Assembly (NCBI RefSeq): GCF_016808095.1
Contig: NC_068976.1
Location: 1,880,001 to 1,944,000 of the forward strand
Direction of reading: 5' to 3'
Length of the DNA: 64,000 bases
Source: Vigna angularis
Lineage: Eukaryota > Streptophyta > Magnoliopsida > Fabales > Fabaceae
Positions within the stretch are counted from its first letter, which is position 1; every line of letters begins with the position of its first letter. This document shows positions 1-11,400 of the stretch, one piece after another. The position numbers were made by a program, and so were the translations under genes. The notes under the pieces were generated by a model. The model made no database searches, was not told the origin of the DNA, and worked only from the letters and a program-made list of their open reading frames with translations.

Positions 1-77
1 ACTGAACGAGAGGTGTATTGTTGTTGCGGCGGCACAAACTAAGAAGCATTTGGTGGAGGAGACGACCATGACTCTGA

Positions 78-720
78 CTATGTAGATGGCCTCAGTTTGG
101 CTTTGTTGGGTTTAGCTTCAGCAGTGAGTGTCGTTGTGGGACCTATGGTCAGTTGGTGAGTGGTTTTCAGGTGAAGTTCATGTTGGATGAACTTCTCATG
201 GAGTTCATCAAAAGCAATGGGGTTGTCCCGGGCGTTGACGCCATCAAGGACGGGCTTAAAGCTTTCAGCAAGACCAATAAGAACATGATTAGAAACGTCC
301 TCGACGGAAACAGAGTGACCGATGGAAGCAAGTAAATCAACAACTATTTTGATGTTGTTCATGAATTCTGTAACACAAAGTATGCCTTTCACCGTGGAAC
401 GTAAACAATCCTTGAGTTGCTTGACGTGTCCACGAGAGGCACGTGCGAAAGTGCCCTTGAGAGTTGACCAGAGAGTAGTGGAGGTTTTGGTCTGGGTAAC
501 CAGCGAGGCAACAAAATCCGAGAGAGTGCTAAGAAGAGCGCCATAGATGAGACGATCTTGGCGTTTCCAGGAAAGATACGCGGGGTTGGCTTAACTGACA
601 GGTGGGGTATCAGTGTTGTCGATGAAGGCTGTTGGTGCTAGATGAGAACCATCGAGGAATTTGTAGAGGTTAAGGCCATCTAGATTGCTTCTATTTGTAA
701 CTGCCAGTTGAGATAGTTGG
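78..720 (-). pseudogene. Copia retrotransposon gag relic
   Basis: The minus strand encodes a decayed Ty1/copia gag of the UBN2/retrotran_gag type. Starting near 720 one reads a YxxW-type segment, then WKRQDRLIYGALLSTL, then the SRGHVKQLKDCLR block, and finally a helix-rich part with FDELHEKFIQHE. This order is typical of plant Copia gag proteins. An in-frame TAA lies near 590, between the two halves, and no zinc knuckle, protease or pol follows before the window edge. The element therefore enters from the left and is either truncated or continues outside. It is structural capsid protein in origin and almost certainly inactive now. Confidence 0.75.
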
Positions 721-889
721 ATTGTGTCAGCTCGACGACACCTGACAAAGTAACAAAGGAGAAGGGCTTTGTGGGTTCATGGGGTTAGGGAAGGTTAGAT
801 TGGATTTCGCAGTCATGCGTGAAGAAAGGGAGCGACGTCCTGGAACGTAAAAGAAATTTGAAGAAGGTGGGAGAGGTAGAATCAAGAAG

Positions 890-1023
890 ATATATGTGAT
901 ACTATATGGATGAATTAACTCTTATTTATTATGTACGTGAATGTAGTATATATACAAGATGACACTACATAATAGGAAGAGATATATGGTACCAGTAGTT
1001 CCTGGAATATCTCTTTAACAACA
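890..1023 (-). repeat. Possible LTR fragment of the left-edge Copia
   Basis: Upstream of the gag relic (to the right on this strand) is a segment whose reverse complement starts TGTTGTTAAAGAGATATTCC. It contains a TATA-like GTATATATAC and an AATAAATAAGAGTTAATTCA stretch. That fits the promoter/polyadenylation part of a small Copia LTR. No tRNA primer-binding match and no second LTR are visible, so the boundaries are approximate. Confidence 0.35.
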
Positions 1024-2440
1024 TAATCCGTTAAGATTATGACTAATTTAAAAACATGTTAATAACAAATTATTGTTGCTGATAATTTATCAATAACATA
1101 ACCAAAGTCTTCTCACTTTCAGTATTTTGGGACTTAATATGTACTTAAATGTAATATGTACTTATCCATTTTTAATTCGCTCTTTCGTTTACTTCAAATT
1201 CATTTAAACCTAAAACACATCCTTTGAACCATCAAGTAATACTTCAAAATAAAAAAACTAAAATAACAACTTCAATCAAAATAAAACTATAAAGACTTTT
1301 AACCAAAATATATGCGACCAAAGTCTAGTTAAATGAAAAGGAAACAACAGAGACACATCAAACTCCTCCAATTATATCATCGAACTTATCTTAACAGACA
1401 CCACAACCTTCTTCAACATGGACTCCTTCATCATGGGGGGATGTGGACAAAGACACACTTCTCCATCAAAATTTGGTCTATCGCCAGGGCATTGCACAAT
1501 AGCAGCAAATTCATCTGGACTTGTGCAAAGGGTTGGGTTCTGATATTTGTGCAAACAGAACCTATGCATGCTATACATTAGATTCATCTGTCCCTATGAT
1601 TAGCAGCTTGTTGTTCCTCTACATGAATCAAATTAACTTCTACACGTTTCATGTAATCAATTACCGAGGTTTTAGGTTCACCATGCTGCGACGGTGATGG
1701 TTTTCATATGCGTTCCCGATGTGAATTTTGACTTCCTTCTGCTCCCAAAATAGTTGAATGACCACCTTCTAGAGGGTTCACGTAATTTTTCAATGATTGC
1801 ATCTTTGAAGAAATTGTTATTCCCCTCTTCACTATTGGCCTCTATTCTTAGCTTCTTCCCTTCATCCCTAGACACAACGTCCTTTCCTTTGTCTTTCCAT
1901 CAACCCATCTGCAAATAGATAATAGTAACCATTTAACTCATCACAACATCTACACCATCAAAATAACTTATACATCTTTACCTAGGACTTAACAATAACG
2001 CTTTCATATCACATCACATAGGTTTAGGCAAGCACAACCTGGGTGATAGGTATAAAACAATATGGTAATATTGTATAACATACTCTTTAAATGAACAACT
2101 AATTGGTATATATACCCCAACTTGTCAAACACAAGAAATTTAACCATTTTGTCATTCCGTCAAACACCTGGCGTGCTATAAAAAAACTTATGCATTATTA
2201 CTGGGTTCGGCTTCGCTACAACACAAATTAAGCACATCAAAACCACATATGAAAGTGTATTGTTCAAACCCATAATCAACAACACACTCCATAGACCCAC
2301 TTTTAAAGACACATTGCTAATTACTCAAGAAACCCCAACCAATTTCGTCAACAGTAAAAAATTTCACTTACTTGGGCTGCTCAATCACAAAGGATGGTAG
2401 TAATACCCGACCAAGGTTTTGTTTCTAAACTAACTCCACG
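1024..2440. other. Unassigned intergenic DNA
   Basis: AT-rich sequence with no gene I can support. Short open frames exist on the minus strand (1372-1587 and 1678-1875), but they show no domain I recognise, no splice continuity and no repeat family signature. Confidence 0.5.
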
Positions 2441-2499
2441 TCCAGATGGTTGATTTTGCGATGGCGCCCACTTCCACCAGTGAGCATTCAACGAGCCCT

Positions 2500-3010
2500 C
2501 TTGGAAGCGCCCTAATTAAAACAACACTTTCTCGTCATGTAATAAAAAATAATCAAGCATTTTGCTCAAGCAACGCTATCTCGCTTAAGCTAGATTTCAA
2601 CGGGGTCCTCATTAGATGGAACTCCAATTCTCTCTCAAGTGACTCTATTTCGCTTAAGCGATATTTTTTCAGTACCCTTAGTAATATGGAACCCAATTTC
2701 CGCTCAAGCGAGACCATCCCTCTTAATCGAGATCCTGACAGGGCCCTCAATAAATTGAAGCTCCAATTTTCGCTTAAGCGGCATACCTTGCTTAAGCGAG
2801 CTTAATACATGTTCTTACCAAAATAGAGGTCCAATCTGGGCTCAAGCTACGTTGTTTCGCTTCAGCAAGATTTTAAAAGGGTTCTAACTAAAATGGAAAG
2901 CGACTGTATCTCGCTTAAGCCAGATTTTTACAATGTCCTTACAAAATGGAACTCCAATTTCTGCTCAACCCAATGCTTCTCGCTGAGGTGAGAATCTGGC
3001 AGGTTCCCTT
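2500..3010. repeat. Degenerate ~55-75 bp tandem repeat with CGCTTAAGCG palindromes
   Basis: About seven diverged units share the pattern AAATGGAACTCCAATT, then GCTCAAGCGA, then CGCTTAAGCGAGATTTT, then a CAGGGTCCT-like segment. The ATGGAA-type anchor recurs near 2616, 2686, 2752, 2822, 2892 and 2945, so spacing is 54-74 bp. Most units carry one or two copies of the perfect palindrome CGCTTAAGCG or a one-base variant. An open frame on the plus strand (2446-2805) runs through the array but only reflects the repeats. Confidence 0.7.
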
Positions 3011-3020
3011 CTTCAAAGAA

Positions 3021-3316
3021 CTCGTTACCATTGAATACTTTTTTTTTTTAGAAAACACTCAAACTCCAAAACAATTCATGTGTCTAAACTGGGTACACCC
3101 CCACAATTATTTGGTTAACAATGCCTAGTATACACATCATAGATAAATGGTCACCAACGAAACAATCAATGGTTAACTCAGTAGACACACTTGACATAAA
3201 CAAATGGCCACCAGCCACCAAATAAGTCGTTACCTTTGCATACTTTTTTTGTATAAAACACTCAAACTCCAAAACGCTTCATGTATGTCCAGGGACTTGC
3301 TACAGCCACACAATTA
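3021..3316. repeat. Local direct duplication
   Basis: Two diverged copies of a block of about 90 bp, around 3021-3110 and 3227-3316. Both contain CTCGTTACC or GTCGTTACC, a T-run, AAAACACTCAAACTCCAAAA and then TTCATGT. They lie about 206 bp apart and look like an old tandem duplication. Confidence 0.6.
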
Positions 3317-4263
3317 TAGATCAAGCATTCATATAAATTCCAAAATGGGTCATCTCTATAAAAACCTATTAAAATATATAATTGGTTCCGTTACACCATC
3401 AATGATAGTCTTTTTCACTAATAGAAATCTTTGTTTTTTTGAAGTGATTTCTTTATGCTGATCTAACCATTTAGATTATTTTTTAACAATAGTAAAATCA
3501 GATCTTTTGTCTTTCTTCCAAATGACATGTTCATTGATCATGACATCATTATGTTGTATAACCAATTTTATCAAATCAACAACTTTCTTGTAATCACCTT
3601 CAATTTTTTAACCCCAATATGTACTTTTTACCATTCACTTTGTAATAACTTTATTATCTATACCATCATATCATAGTTATTGTAAAATAGATCTTATATT
3701 CAAGATCTAAACTCAATTTTAATTGGATTATACACCAAAGTACAATCAATAGAAAGTAATAATCTAAAAATATAAAGAAAATAAAAAAACACCCAAAATC
3801 CAACAAAAATATCTTATTGGTTTACTACAAAAATAACATGCCCTACAAAAACAACTATGAATCTTAGAAAAATAATTATGTAACAAAAATAATGTATATG
3901 TTATTGGTTACTGCAAAAATAGAATGCCCTCAAATTCAACAATAATGATTTATTTATATAACTATTTTTCACGTAATGTAATTTTGTTTGTTTGTCATTA
4001 TTTTTAATGTAATTCATGTTGCAAAAAAAAAGAAATCAAACAAAAGGGATGGCATTGAAAAGTAGCATTCTTACTCGACTTCTAAATTGTATTAATAAAG
4101 TGGTATTTTTATAAATAGTTTGAGGGTGATGTTTTGTGAAATAATGCTAAAAACATGGTTGATAGTTGTAAATTTTAAAACAACTCCCAAGAAAAATGAA
4201 GAGAAAAAGAACTACCGTAAGTAACAGGTTTTTAAAACGTTTTGTTTACTTCAATTGTAACCT
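3317..4263. other. Unassigned AT-rich DNA
   Basis: No supported gene. AT-rich with poly-A and poly-T runs. A minus-strand stretch around 3440-3620 can be read as a broken peptide, but I cannot assign it. Confidence 0.4.
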
Positions 4264-4335
4264 GCCTTCTTAGCTCAGTGGTAGAGCGCGTGGCTTTTAA
4301 CCACGTGGTCGTGGGTTCGATCCCCACAGACGGCG
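4264..4335 (+). tRNA. tRNA-Lys(UUU): tRNA-Lys (anticodon UUU)
   Basis: The 72 bases fold as a nuclear tRNA. The D arm is GCTC/GAGC around AGTGGTA. The anticodon stem is CGTGG/CCACG with loop CTTTTAA, giving anticodon TTT for lysine. The T arm is GTGGG-TTCGATC-CCCAC. The A box (TAGCTCAGTGGTAGAGC) and B box (GGTTCGATCCC) are intact. The acceptor stem GCCTTCT/AGACGGC pairs except for a T:C mismatch at positions 4:69; the usual plant gene has G:C there, as far as I recall. No CCA is encoded, as expected for a nuclear gene. A TTTT Pol III stop follows at 4351. The mismatch could lower aminoacylation or stability. Confidence 0.93.
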
Positions 4336-4350
4336 TTATTATCTCTCACC

Positions 4351-4354
4351 TTTT
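4351..4354 (+). terminator. RNA polymerase III terminator of tRNA-Lys
   Basis: First run of four T residues, 15 bp after the tRNA 3' end, matching the minimal Pol III termination signal. Confidence 0.7.
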
Positions 4355-5020
4355 AAAGTTTAATCATTGGAGAACAAAGCACCGCGCACTGGACTTTTTA
4401 GGAACTTGAACTTGTTTCTTGGATTTTTTTATTATTTTATATTTATTACCATTTTTTTATTAATTATAATTTATTATTATACAGTACAAATTATTTTATT
4501 ATTATACAGTACAAATTAGGTTATTGTTAATTTCTTATTTAAGAAAACATTTGCATATATATATATATATATATATATAATAAATTCATATTATATATTC
4601 ACATACTGTTTTGTCTGATATTTCTTATGGATTTGTATCTATTATAATTTTACTACGAAAAATATGTTTAGGCTTTGTATGACACTAAAACCATTATACT
4701 AAAAAGACATATGTTTTCTTAGACACTAAAATAGTTATAAGTTTACAAAAACAAAAAGTATAGGCTAAAAAAATAAAATAACTTACAAAAAGTCACAGTA
4801 CTTAAACACAGAACTTTAATATTTTGATTACACTCATACTATTTGACAACCTTCTTCCAAGTAAGTGATTAGAAGTACAAAATTTCTCCCACCCACTTCC
4901 AATCTTGCTGCTTTTTCTTGGAGAATTTATGATCAGCATTTTGCATTTGACTGGTCCATGCAGCATGAAGAAAAATATATTTGAATGGAAGCAATCCTGC
5001 CTAAAAAATTATAAGGTGAG
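4355..5020. other. AT-rich spacer with (AT)n microsatellite
   Basis: Contains a short direct repeat (ATTATACAGTACAAATTA twice, near 4476 and 4500) and an (AT)n microsatellite at about 4555-4579. No gene is supported. Confidence 0.5.
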
Positions 5021-5022
5021 AA

Positions 5023-5260
5023 ACCTGGAAAGACAGTGATATGGAAGGAAGATCGTCCCATATATCCAAAGTAAATACAATAGTTCCCTTTTAGTTCATA
5101 AAATGTTTTTAAATCAGTCCAACCTTCATATAAATGGTTTTTCTAAATTCATGTTGTACGTAACATGTGTATTGCCTTCAAGGTCAATCAAATACCATTG
5201 GTGATTAAGATCATCAAAGTAAACAATGACGAAAGTACAGTCAATGAAGCCAATGCTATT
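5023..5260 (-). pseudogene. B3-domain-like gene relic
   Basis: The minus strand reads FVIVYFDDLNHQWYLIDLEG, then a stop and a frame change, then EGWTDLKTFYELKGNYCIYF and SSFHITVFPG. The W-Y-L-x-D core, the EGWTDLxxFYxLxGN block and the final FxITVFPG strand resemble a legume family of B3-like DNA-binding domains. The call rests on pattern memory only. The frameshift near 5110 and the lack of flanking exons indicate a dead fragment. Confidence 0.4.
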
Positions 5261-5531
5261 AAAAATTGAAAAATATGTAGATGGTGACACAATATGCCGA
5301 ATTCAGTATGCTCACAAAAATGTCACACGCTGAGTGACTTAAAACACATCAAAATTATGACTCAAAGATGATTATTCATCAAAATCACAGATTATGCATT
5401 GGATAAAGAACCCTCCAGAGAGCACTGAAGAAAAGGGGACAAGGAAAGTTACCGAGTTCCAAAAATCAGTGAGGATGAAAAATTGAAGTACCCAGAAATT
5501 TAAAGAGGAAACTTTATTTAGTGGGATTCAA
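5261..5531. other. Unassigned spacer
   Basis: No gene or repeat recognised. Confidence 0.3.
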
Positions 5532-5948
5532 TCATATGTTGTGGGAAAAAGAGACGATCTTCCTAGATTTATTATTGGTCGTTGTGCGCTGTAAACTTTG
5601 TACTATTATAGAATTTAGGATGAAGAAGAATGGAATGGTGGACAAAACCCGCAACCTTCGGTGACCCTCTTTTTGTTTTAGTTTCCTTCTTGTTGTTGTG
5701 GTAGGTGGGTCGTCCCCAGCGCCGGTGGTGAGGACGAGGAAAAGGACAGTTGCGAGGGCGATGGTAACGCTGTCGAGGGCGAACCAGGGGTGCATAGTGA
5801 TTTTGAGAAACTTGATTTTGGCAACACCGTCTTTCATCTCCAACCCAATTTGATTTTGATAAATCCTAATTTGGTGATGCTTAATTTCATATTTCAAAAA
5901 CTTTTTGAGTTTCATGAACCTTATTTCGTGATGAACTCGGATCATCAA
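5532..5948 (-). other. Open frame of unknown status (138 codons)
   Basis: A minus-strand open frame overlaps an unusually GC-rich patch (about 5690-5790) in AT-rich surroundings. The middle of the peptide has a hydrophobic run, FALDSVTIALATVLFLVL, followed by a polar DDPPTTTT segment. That could be a signal or membrane segment, but I recognise no family. The patch may be a captured gene fragment. The plus strand is also open in the same area (5790-5999). I do not assign a function. Confidence 0.2.
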
Positions 5949-6430
5949 TTGCTAGGGTTGAAGATGATGAAATGTAAGGTTGAAGATGATGAACTCTAAT
6001 TTCGGTTTCAATTTTTCAAACTCTTTTTTTTATCTTTTTAATTATATATTCTATGTAATATACCACATCATTTAATGATTCCACAACTCATCTTAAATTT
6101 AACTCTCTTAACCCAATTTAACTCTCTTAACCCAATTTAAGGACATCTATTAATCCAATTTAAGGACATAGACCAATTGCTTAGATTTTTCACTTTTAGG
6201 AATTTAATTGAGAAAAAAAAATTATCTATTTGAGAAAACTTAACCTAAACAAGAACTACGAGAATGATTAAAACAAAAAAATACAATGATAAGAAAGAGA
6301 GGAGAGTATAGAATGTGCGATGCAATACTCAAATGGATATTTATGAACTGAAGAATCTCATTCCAAAACACATAATAGTTTCCAAAATATAATACTTGAG
6401 TACATACATCATCACTTTCTTTCATAAACT
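5949..6430. other. Unassigned AT-rich spacer with a short tandem duplication
   Basis: Includes the reiterated phrases TTAACCCAATTTAA and CCAATTTAAGGACAT near 6105-6170. No gene is supported. Confidence 0.4.
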
Positions 6431-6439
6431 GAATAGTTA

Positions 6440-6910
6440 TTTCAAAGAAAATAAAAAATAAAACTTAAAAATAAAAAATAAAACTTAAAAATAAAAAATA
6501 AGGAATATATAAGACTTCCCCACCAGAATATTAAGAATTAAGAACCAAAATAAATAAGGAAAGAAATCAAATTAAGAATTAAGAATGAAAATAAATAAGT
6601 AATGAAATTAAGAATTCAGAATCAAAATAAATAAATAATAATTAAAAATTAAGAATTAAGAATCAAAATAAATAAATCTGTCTCTAAATTATTAAATAAA
6701 AAAAATAAAATAAATGTAAATAATTAAATAAATAAAGACATAAATAAAAATAAATAAATAAATGTACATAATTAAATATATTAAATAAATAAATAAGTTC
6801 ATAAATATAAATAAAAATGAATAAATAAATAAATAAAAATATATAATATATAAATAAAAAATGTAAAAGTATATATCAAAACTTAAAAGTATCAAAACAA
6901 AGTATTTAAA
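6440..6910. repeat. Low-complexity and simple tandem repeats
   Basis: 6440-6500 repeats an AAAACTTAAAAATAAAAAAT unit. 6525-6670 repeats AAGAATTAAGAATCAAAATAAATAA-like units. 6690-6850 is (ATAA)n-rich. The open frame read through this area is a composition artefact. Confidence 0.75.
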
Positions 6911-6999
6911 AATGTGAGGAATATAGATTTCTAGAAACACTATTTAAAAATGTCTTTGAAGAAAAAACGGTTTAAATATAAAATTGTCCTTATGCCTGA

Positions 7000-7570
7000 C
7001 AACACTATTTAGAGTTCATGGAAGAATCATTGAATTTTCAATTATATCATAATCAAGACATATTTTCTTAACTCTAGAAGATTGATCTAATCTGAAGCTA
7101 TATTCCTTGTATCGACTTTAAACAGAAGACTTTTATCCACCGATTAAGCGAACTCCTTTGGTAAATTTCCAGAAAAAATGTTAAGTCATTTGGAGAACTG
7201 ATTTTGCATTACAACCGTTAATATATATAAATTTCTTCAAAACTTAACCTTATCATGACTTTCTAAGATCTCTGTGCAAACTTTCTTCAGAGGAGTGGTT
7301 GCATCCCTATCAAATAGCACCAATGTTGTTGAATTTGATGTGTCAATGACTCGAATTTTGATCCTACATCTGATAAATGAATATAGTATTTTGTTAGTCC
7401 TAAGTGTAAGCCTTAGAAACTCATCTTCAATACATATGTATAGGAATAATTTACATTAAGAACAATATAGAACTATGATATCACCTTGGTTTGGGTTCAG
7501 AGGCCTCTTTAAAATCAACATTGTATTGTATCCTTGTCAAGTAATACAATTCTGAGCATGGACCTTATCT
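7000..7570 (-). pseudogene. RPA70-like (replication protein A large subunit) OB-fold relic
   Basis: On the minus strand, a segment preceded by a CAG acceptor at about 7366 reads CRIKIRVIDTSNSTTLVLFD and then RDATTPLKKVCTEILE. After an interruption follow LPKEFA, a stop, and SVDKSLLFKVDTRN. This is the order seen in plant RPA1-like C-terminal OB-fold (Rep_fac-A_C/DUF223) proteins: the IRVxDxTxSTTFxxFDRD strand pair, then PKEF...xKxxLFKVxxR. An upstream exon-like piece near 7495-7560 may belong to it. Internal stops show it is inactive. It could be a relic of a host RPA gene or of a Helitron, since plant Helitrons often carry RPA-like genes; no Helitron ends were found. Confidence 0.5.
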
Positions 7571-7865
7571 AAATAAAAACAATAGTTTATCTCAAAGTAA
7601 GATGAATAATAATATTAATAATATCAATAATGAATAATTTGAATAATAAGAGTATACCGTGAAAAATTTTAACCTTAGCACACTCTATACTTACGACAAC
7701 ACTTTGTACTTGTGCTGATGAAAAAAAATACATTCAGTTCATCCACATAATTGACAGACAAAGTACATTCAATTCAAAACCTACAATTTAAATCAACCTT
7801 ATGTGAAATTTTATGTCAAATACAATAACAACTAATTTTGTTTTTAAATTTTCAAACTAATATTA

Positions 7866-8434
7866 TGTTGGGAAACAGCGGTATTTGTTCCCTCCGTGAA
7901 CCCCAAAATGGGCACTATGCGGAAGCGTAAAAATGAAAACGTAGGAAAAAAGAAAATTAACACCAGAAATTTTAATGTGAAAAATCCTCTCGGAAAAAAC
8001 CACGGGACCTAGTCCAGAAAAATATCTCCACTATGAAAGTAGGATTATAGTGTTTCTCTCACTCTCTGAGGATCTCTCAATAAATCTCACTCTCTCTGAT
8101 GGTATACAAAACTCTCACTTTCACACTCACAATATCTTTTATTGTACTGTGTCTACACCTCTCGGTATTTCTCTCACACACAAAAACTCTATTTCTCTCC
8201 TTCACCGTGGCTCTCTTTTCTTCACGGTGGTTTTCTTCTTCTGTGTTGGTGTGGTGCTTCATTGCTTTTCTTCTCAATTTATGGAAGAGTAAAGAAGAAA
8301 AAACAAGGAACATGGTTGGTGAGGTGCACTCATGTTCCGTGAAACAAGGAGAAATGGGAGACATTTTCTCCAACTTTCGGTGCACTATACTTTGTTCAGC
8401 AAGTGGTGGGTCCATTTTGTTTGTTTATTCAACA
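7866..8434 (-). repeat. 3' LTR of the 7.9-13.1 kb Copia element
   Basis: Left copy of the LTR pair. Its reverse complement runs TGTTGAATAAAC... to ...CCCAACA. Open frames inside the LTR have near-identical twins in the other LTR and are not genes. Confidence 0.93.
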
Positions 8435-8435
8435 A

Positions 8436-8447
8436 ATCTCCCCCATA
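8436..8447 (-). other. Polypurine tract
   Basis: On the coding strand TTATGGGGGAGATT lies directly upstream of the 3' LTR, the usual plus-strand priming site. Confidence 0.8.
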
Positions 8448-8478
8448 AACATTAAATGGACCTTTTTATCATTCTGAC

Positions 8479-11400
8479 TTAGTCAGAAGGTACCAATATA
8501 CCAGCACCTTGGCAACAGTCTTCAACCTTCTTGGTTGGTATTGACTTAGTCATCATGTCAGACCAATTCAAGTCTGTATGGATTTTCTCTATCTTCAATT
8601 TCTTCTCATCCAGCGCTTCTCGTATCCAGTGATACCGCACGTCGATATGCTTCAAGCGTGAATGGAACATGGGGTTCTTGGTTAGATGAATGGTACTTTG
8701 ATTATCACAATTCACCACATAATCATCTTGATCATGTCCTAATTCACTTAGGAAATTCTTCATCCATAGCATCTCTTTAGAGGCTTCAGTCACTGCTACA
8801 TACTCTGCTTCAGCAGTAGATAATGTCACACATTTTTGTAGCTTTGACTGCCAAGAAACAGCTCCTCCTGCAAAAGTAATCAGATAACCTGGTGTTGACT
8901 TCCTTGAATCGACATCTCCAACCATGTTTGACTCTGAATATCCGATTAGCTTTAGATCTCCATTGCCAAAACACAAGCTTCTTTTGGCAGATCCTCTTAG
9001 ATACCTTAGTATCCACTTAACAGCTTCCCAATGCTCCTTTCCTGGATTTGACAAGAATCTGCTCACAACTCCTACAGCATAGCCAATATCTGGCCTTGTA
9101 CAAACCATTGCATACATAAGGCTACCCACGGCAGAAGAGTAGGGTACCTTGTTCATTTCTTCCTTTTCTTCTTTATTCTTTGGACATTGAGACTTGCTGA
9201 GTTTGAAATGTCCAGCAATTGGAACACGAGCAGATTTGGCATTGTGCATGTTGAACCTTTTGAGAATCTTCTCAATATAATCTACTTGAGATACCCATAG
9301 CATTCTTCTAGAACGATCTCTGGAGATTTTCATTCCAAGTATCTTCTTTACTACACCCAGGTCTTTCATGGCAAAAGACTTGCTCAATGCCTTCTTGAGA
9401 GCAGCTATTTTAATTTTGTCCTTCCCTACAATCAACATATCATCAACATACAAGAGAAGTATGATGGACTCACCATTTTCATAATGCTTCACAAACACGC
9501 AATGGTCTGCGGAGGTCTTCTTGAAATTATGTTGGATCATGAAGGAATCAAATTTCTTGTACCATTGTCTTGGAGCTTGCTTCAAACCATAGAGACTTTT
9601 CTTCAGACGACACACCAAGTGTTCTTTGCCTGGTTCTTCAAAACCCTCTGGTTGCTTCATGTAAATTTCTTCTTCTAGGTCTCCATGTAAGAATGTTGTC
9701 TTGACGTCCAATTGTTCAATCTCCAGGTCTAGTGTTGCTGCCAGACCGAGAATCGCTCTAATGGATGTCATCTTCACTACTGGTGAGAATATTTCATCAA
9801 AATCTATTCCTTTCTTCTGGTTGCATCCCTTCACGACAATTCGTGCTTTGTACCTTGGGCTTGGGTTGTTCTCTTCATTCTTGAGCTTGAACACCCATTT
9901 GTTTTGCAATGCTCTCCTTTCTTTTGGTAATTCTACCAAATCATAAGTCTGATTTTCCTTTAAGGATTGCATCTCTTCTTCCATGGCTTGCAACCATTTG
10001 TCTTTGTCTTTCGTCTCCACTGCTTCTACAAAGCTTTGAGGTTCACCTTCATCAGTAAAATTAACATATTCATCTGAAAAATACCTTCTTGACGGTTGTT
10101 TCTGCCTTATTGATCGTCTCAATTGGGGTTCTTGCGGAGCATCTTCAATTGGTTGATCTTCTTCCGTCAGATTAGGTTGATCTGCTTCTTCAGCCATTTC
10201 ATCAAGTTGTAACTCTGGTTCGGCTTGATGAGTCTCTCCCCCTGAGTTGTTTATCACAATAGGGCTTTGATCTCTTATCACCTTAAATGTTGGTTTCTCC
10301 ACTTTCTTGATGTCTTGGATTGTCTGATCTTCAAAGAACACCACATCTCTACTTCGAACAATCTTTCTGTTTGCAGGATCCCATAATCTGAAACCAAATT
10401 CATCTCTTGGAGAACCAAGGTATATGCACTCTTTCGCCTTAGCATCAAGCTTTGCTCTTTCATCTTTCGGAATATGAACCGATGCCTTACATCCGAAGAC
10501 TTTCAAGTTGCGATATGAGGCCTTTTTACCGGACCATACTTCTTCTGGTATCTTACTGTTTAATGGTCTTGACGGTGATAAGTTGATCAAATCAGCTGCT
10601 GTCACCACTGCCTCCCCCTAGAATGACTTGTGAAGTTTTGCGTGAGACAACATGCTCCTGACCTTCTCGGCAATCGTTTTGTTGAATCTTTCAGCTACAC
10701 CATTCATCTGAGGTGTCTTGGGAGGTACTTTCTCATGTTTGATCCCATGAGTCTTGCAATAGTGCTCGAATGGACCTCTATACTCTCCACCATTATCACT
10801 TCTCAGACATTTCAACTTTCTACCAGTTTCACGTTCAACTGATGCGTGAAACTCCTTGAAGATTCGTAAAACTTCATCTTTTCTCTTCAATGGATAGACC
10901 CACAATTTTCTGGAGTGGTCATCAATGAAGGTAACAAAATATTGAGCACCACCAAGGGACTTTTCAGATGTTGAACAAACATCTGAGTGTACAAGATCCA
11001 AAATATGCTCTTTTCTTCTTCCATTTTCAGATCTACGGAAGGACACTCTATGCTGCTTACCTGCTAGGCAATCTTCACATAATTCAAGTGGTTGTCCTTT
11101 TATACTTTGGAGATGATCTTTCGCAAGGATCTCTAATCCTTTCTCGCTCATGTGGCCCAGTCTTTTGTGCCACAACTCCTTACTTTCTTCTTGAGCGACA
11201 TTTGTCTCTCCTTTGTATATTTTTCCTTGCATGCAATACAAGGAGCCTTCCTTCTTGCCACGAGCAACAATCATGCTTCCTCGGCTAAGTTTCCATTTTC
11301 CATCTCCAAACTGGTTGTTCATTCCAGCATCATCTAGCTTACCGACTGAGATAAGGTTTAGACGCATCTCTGGTACATGTCTTACCTCCTTCAGCACAAG

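Noticed and set aside
6692..6940. Phe/Ile/Tyr-rich open frame resembling a membrane protein
   Set aside because: Translation of (ATAA)n low-complexity DNA.
7110..7190. LRR-like reading (FSGNLPKEF) suggesting a receptor kinase
   Set aside because: The following SLLFKVDTRN and upstream IRVIDTSNSTTLVLFD fit an RPA-like OB fold much better, and no repeated LRR units follow.
8050..8455. Overlapping open frames on both strands inside the left Copia LTR (and twins at 12687-13083)
   Set aside because: They lie wholly within the LTR pair, are duplicated with it and have no domain; explained by LTR sequence.
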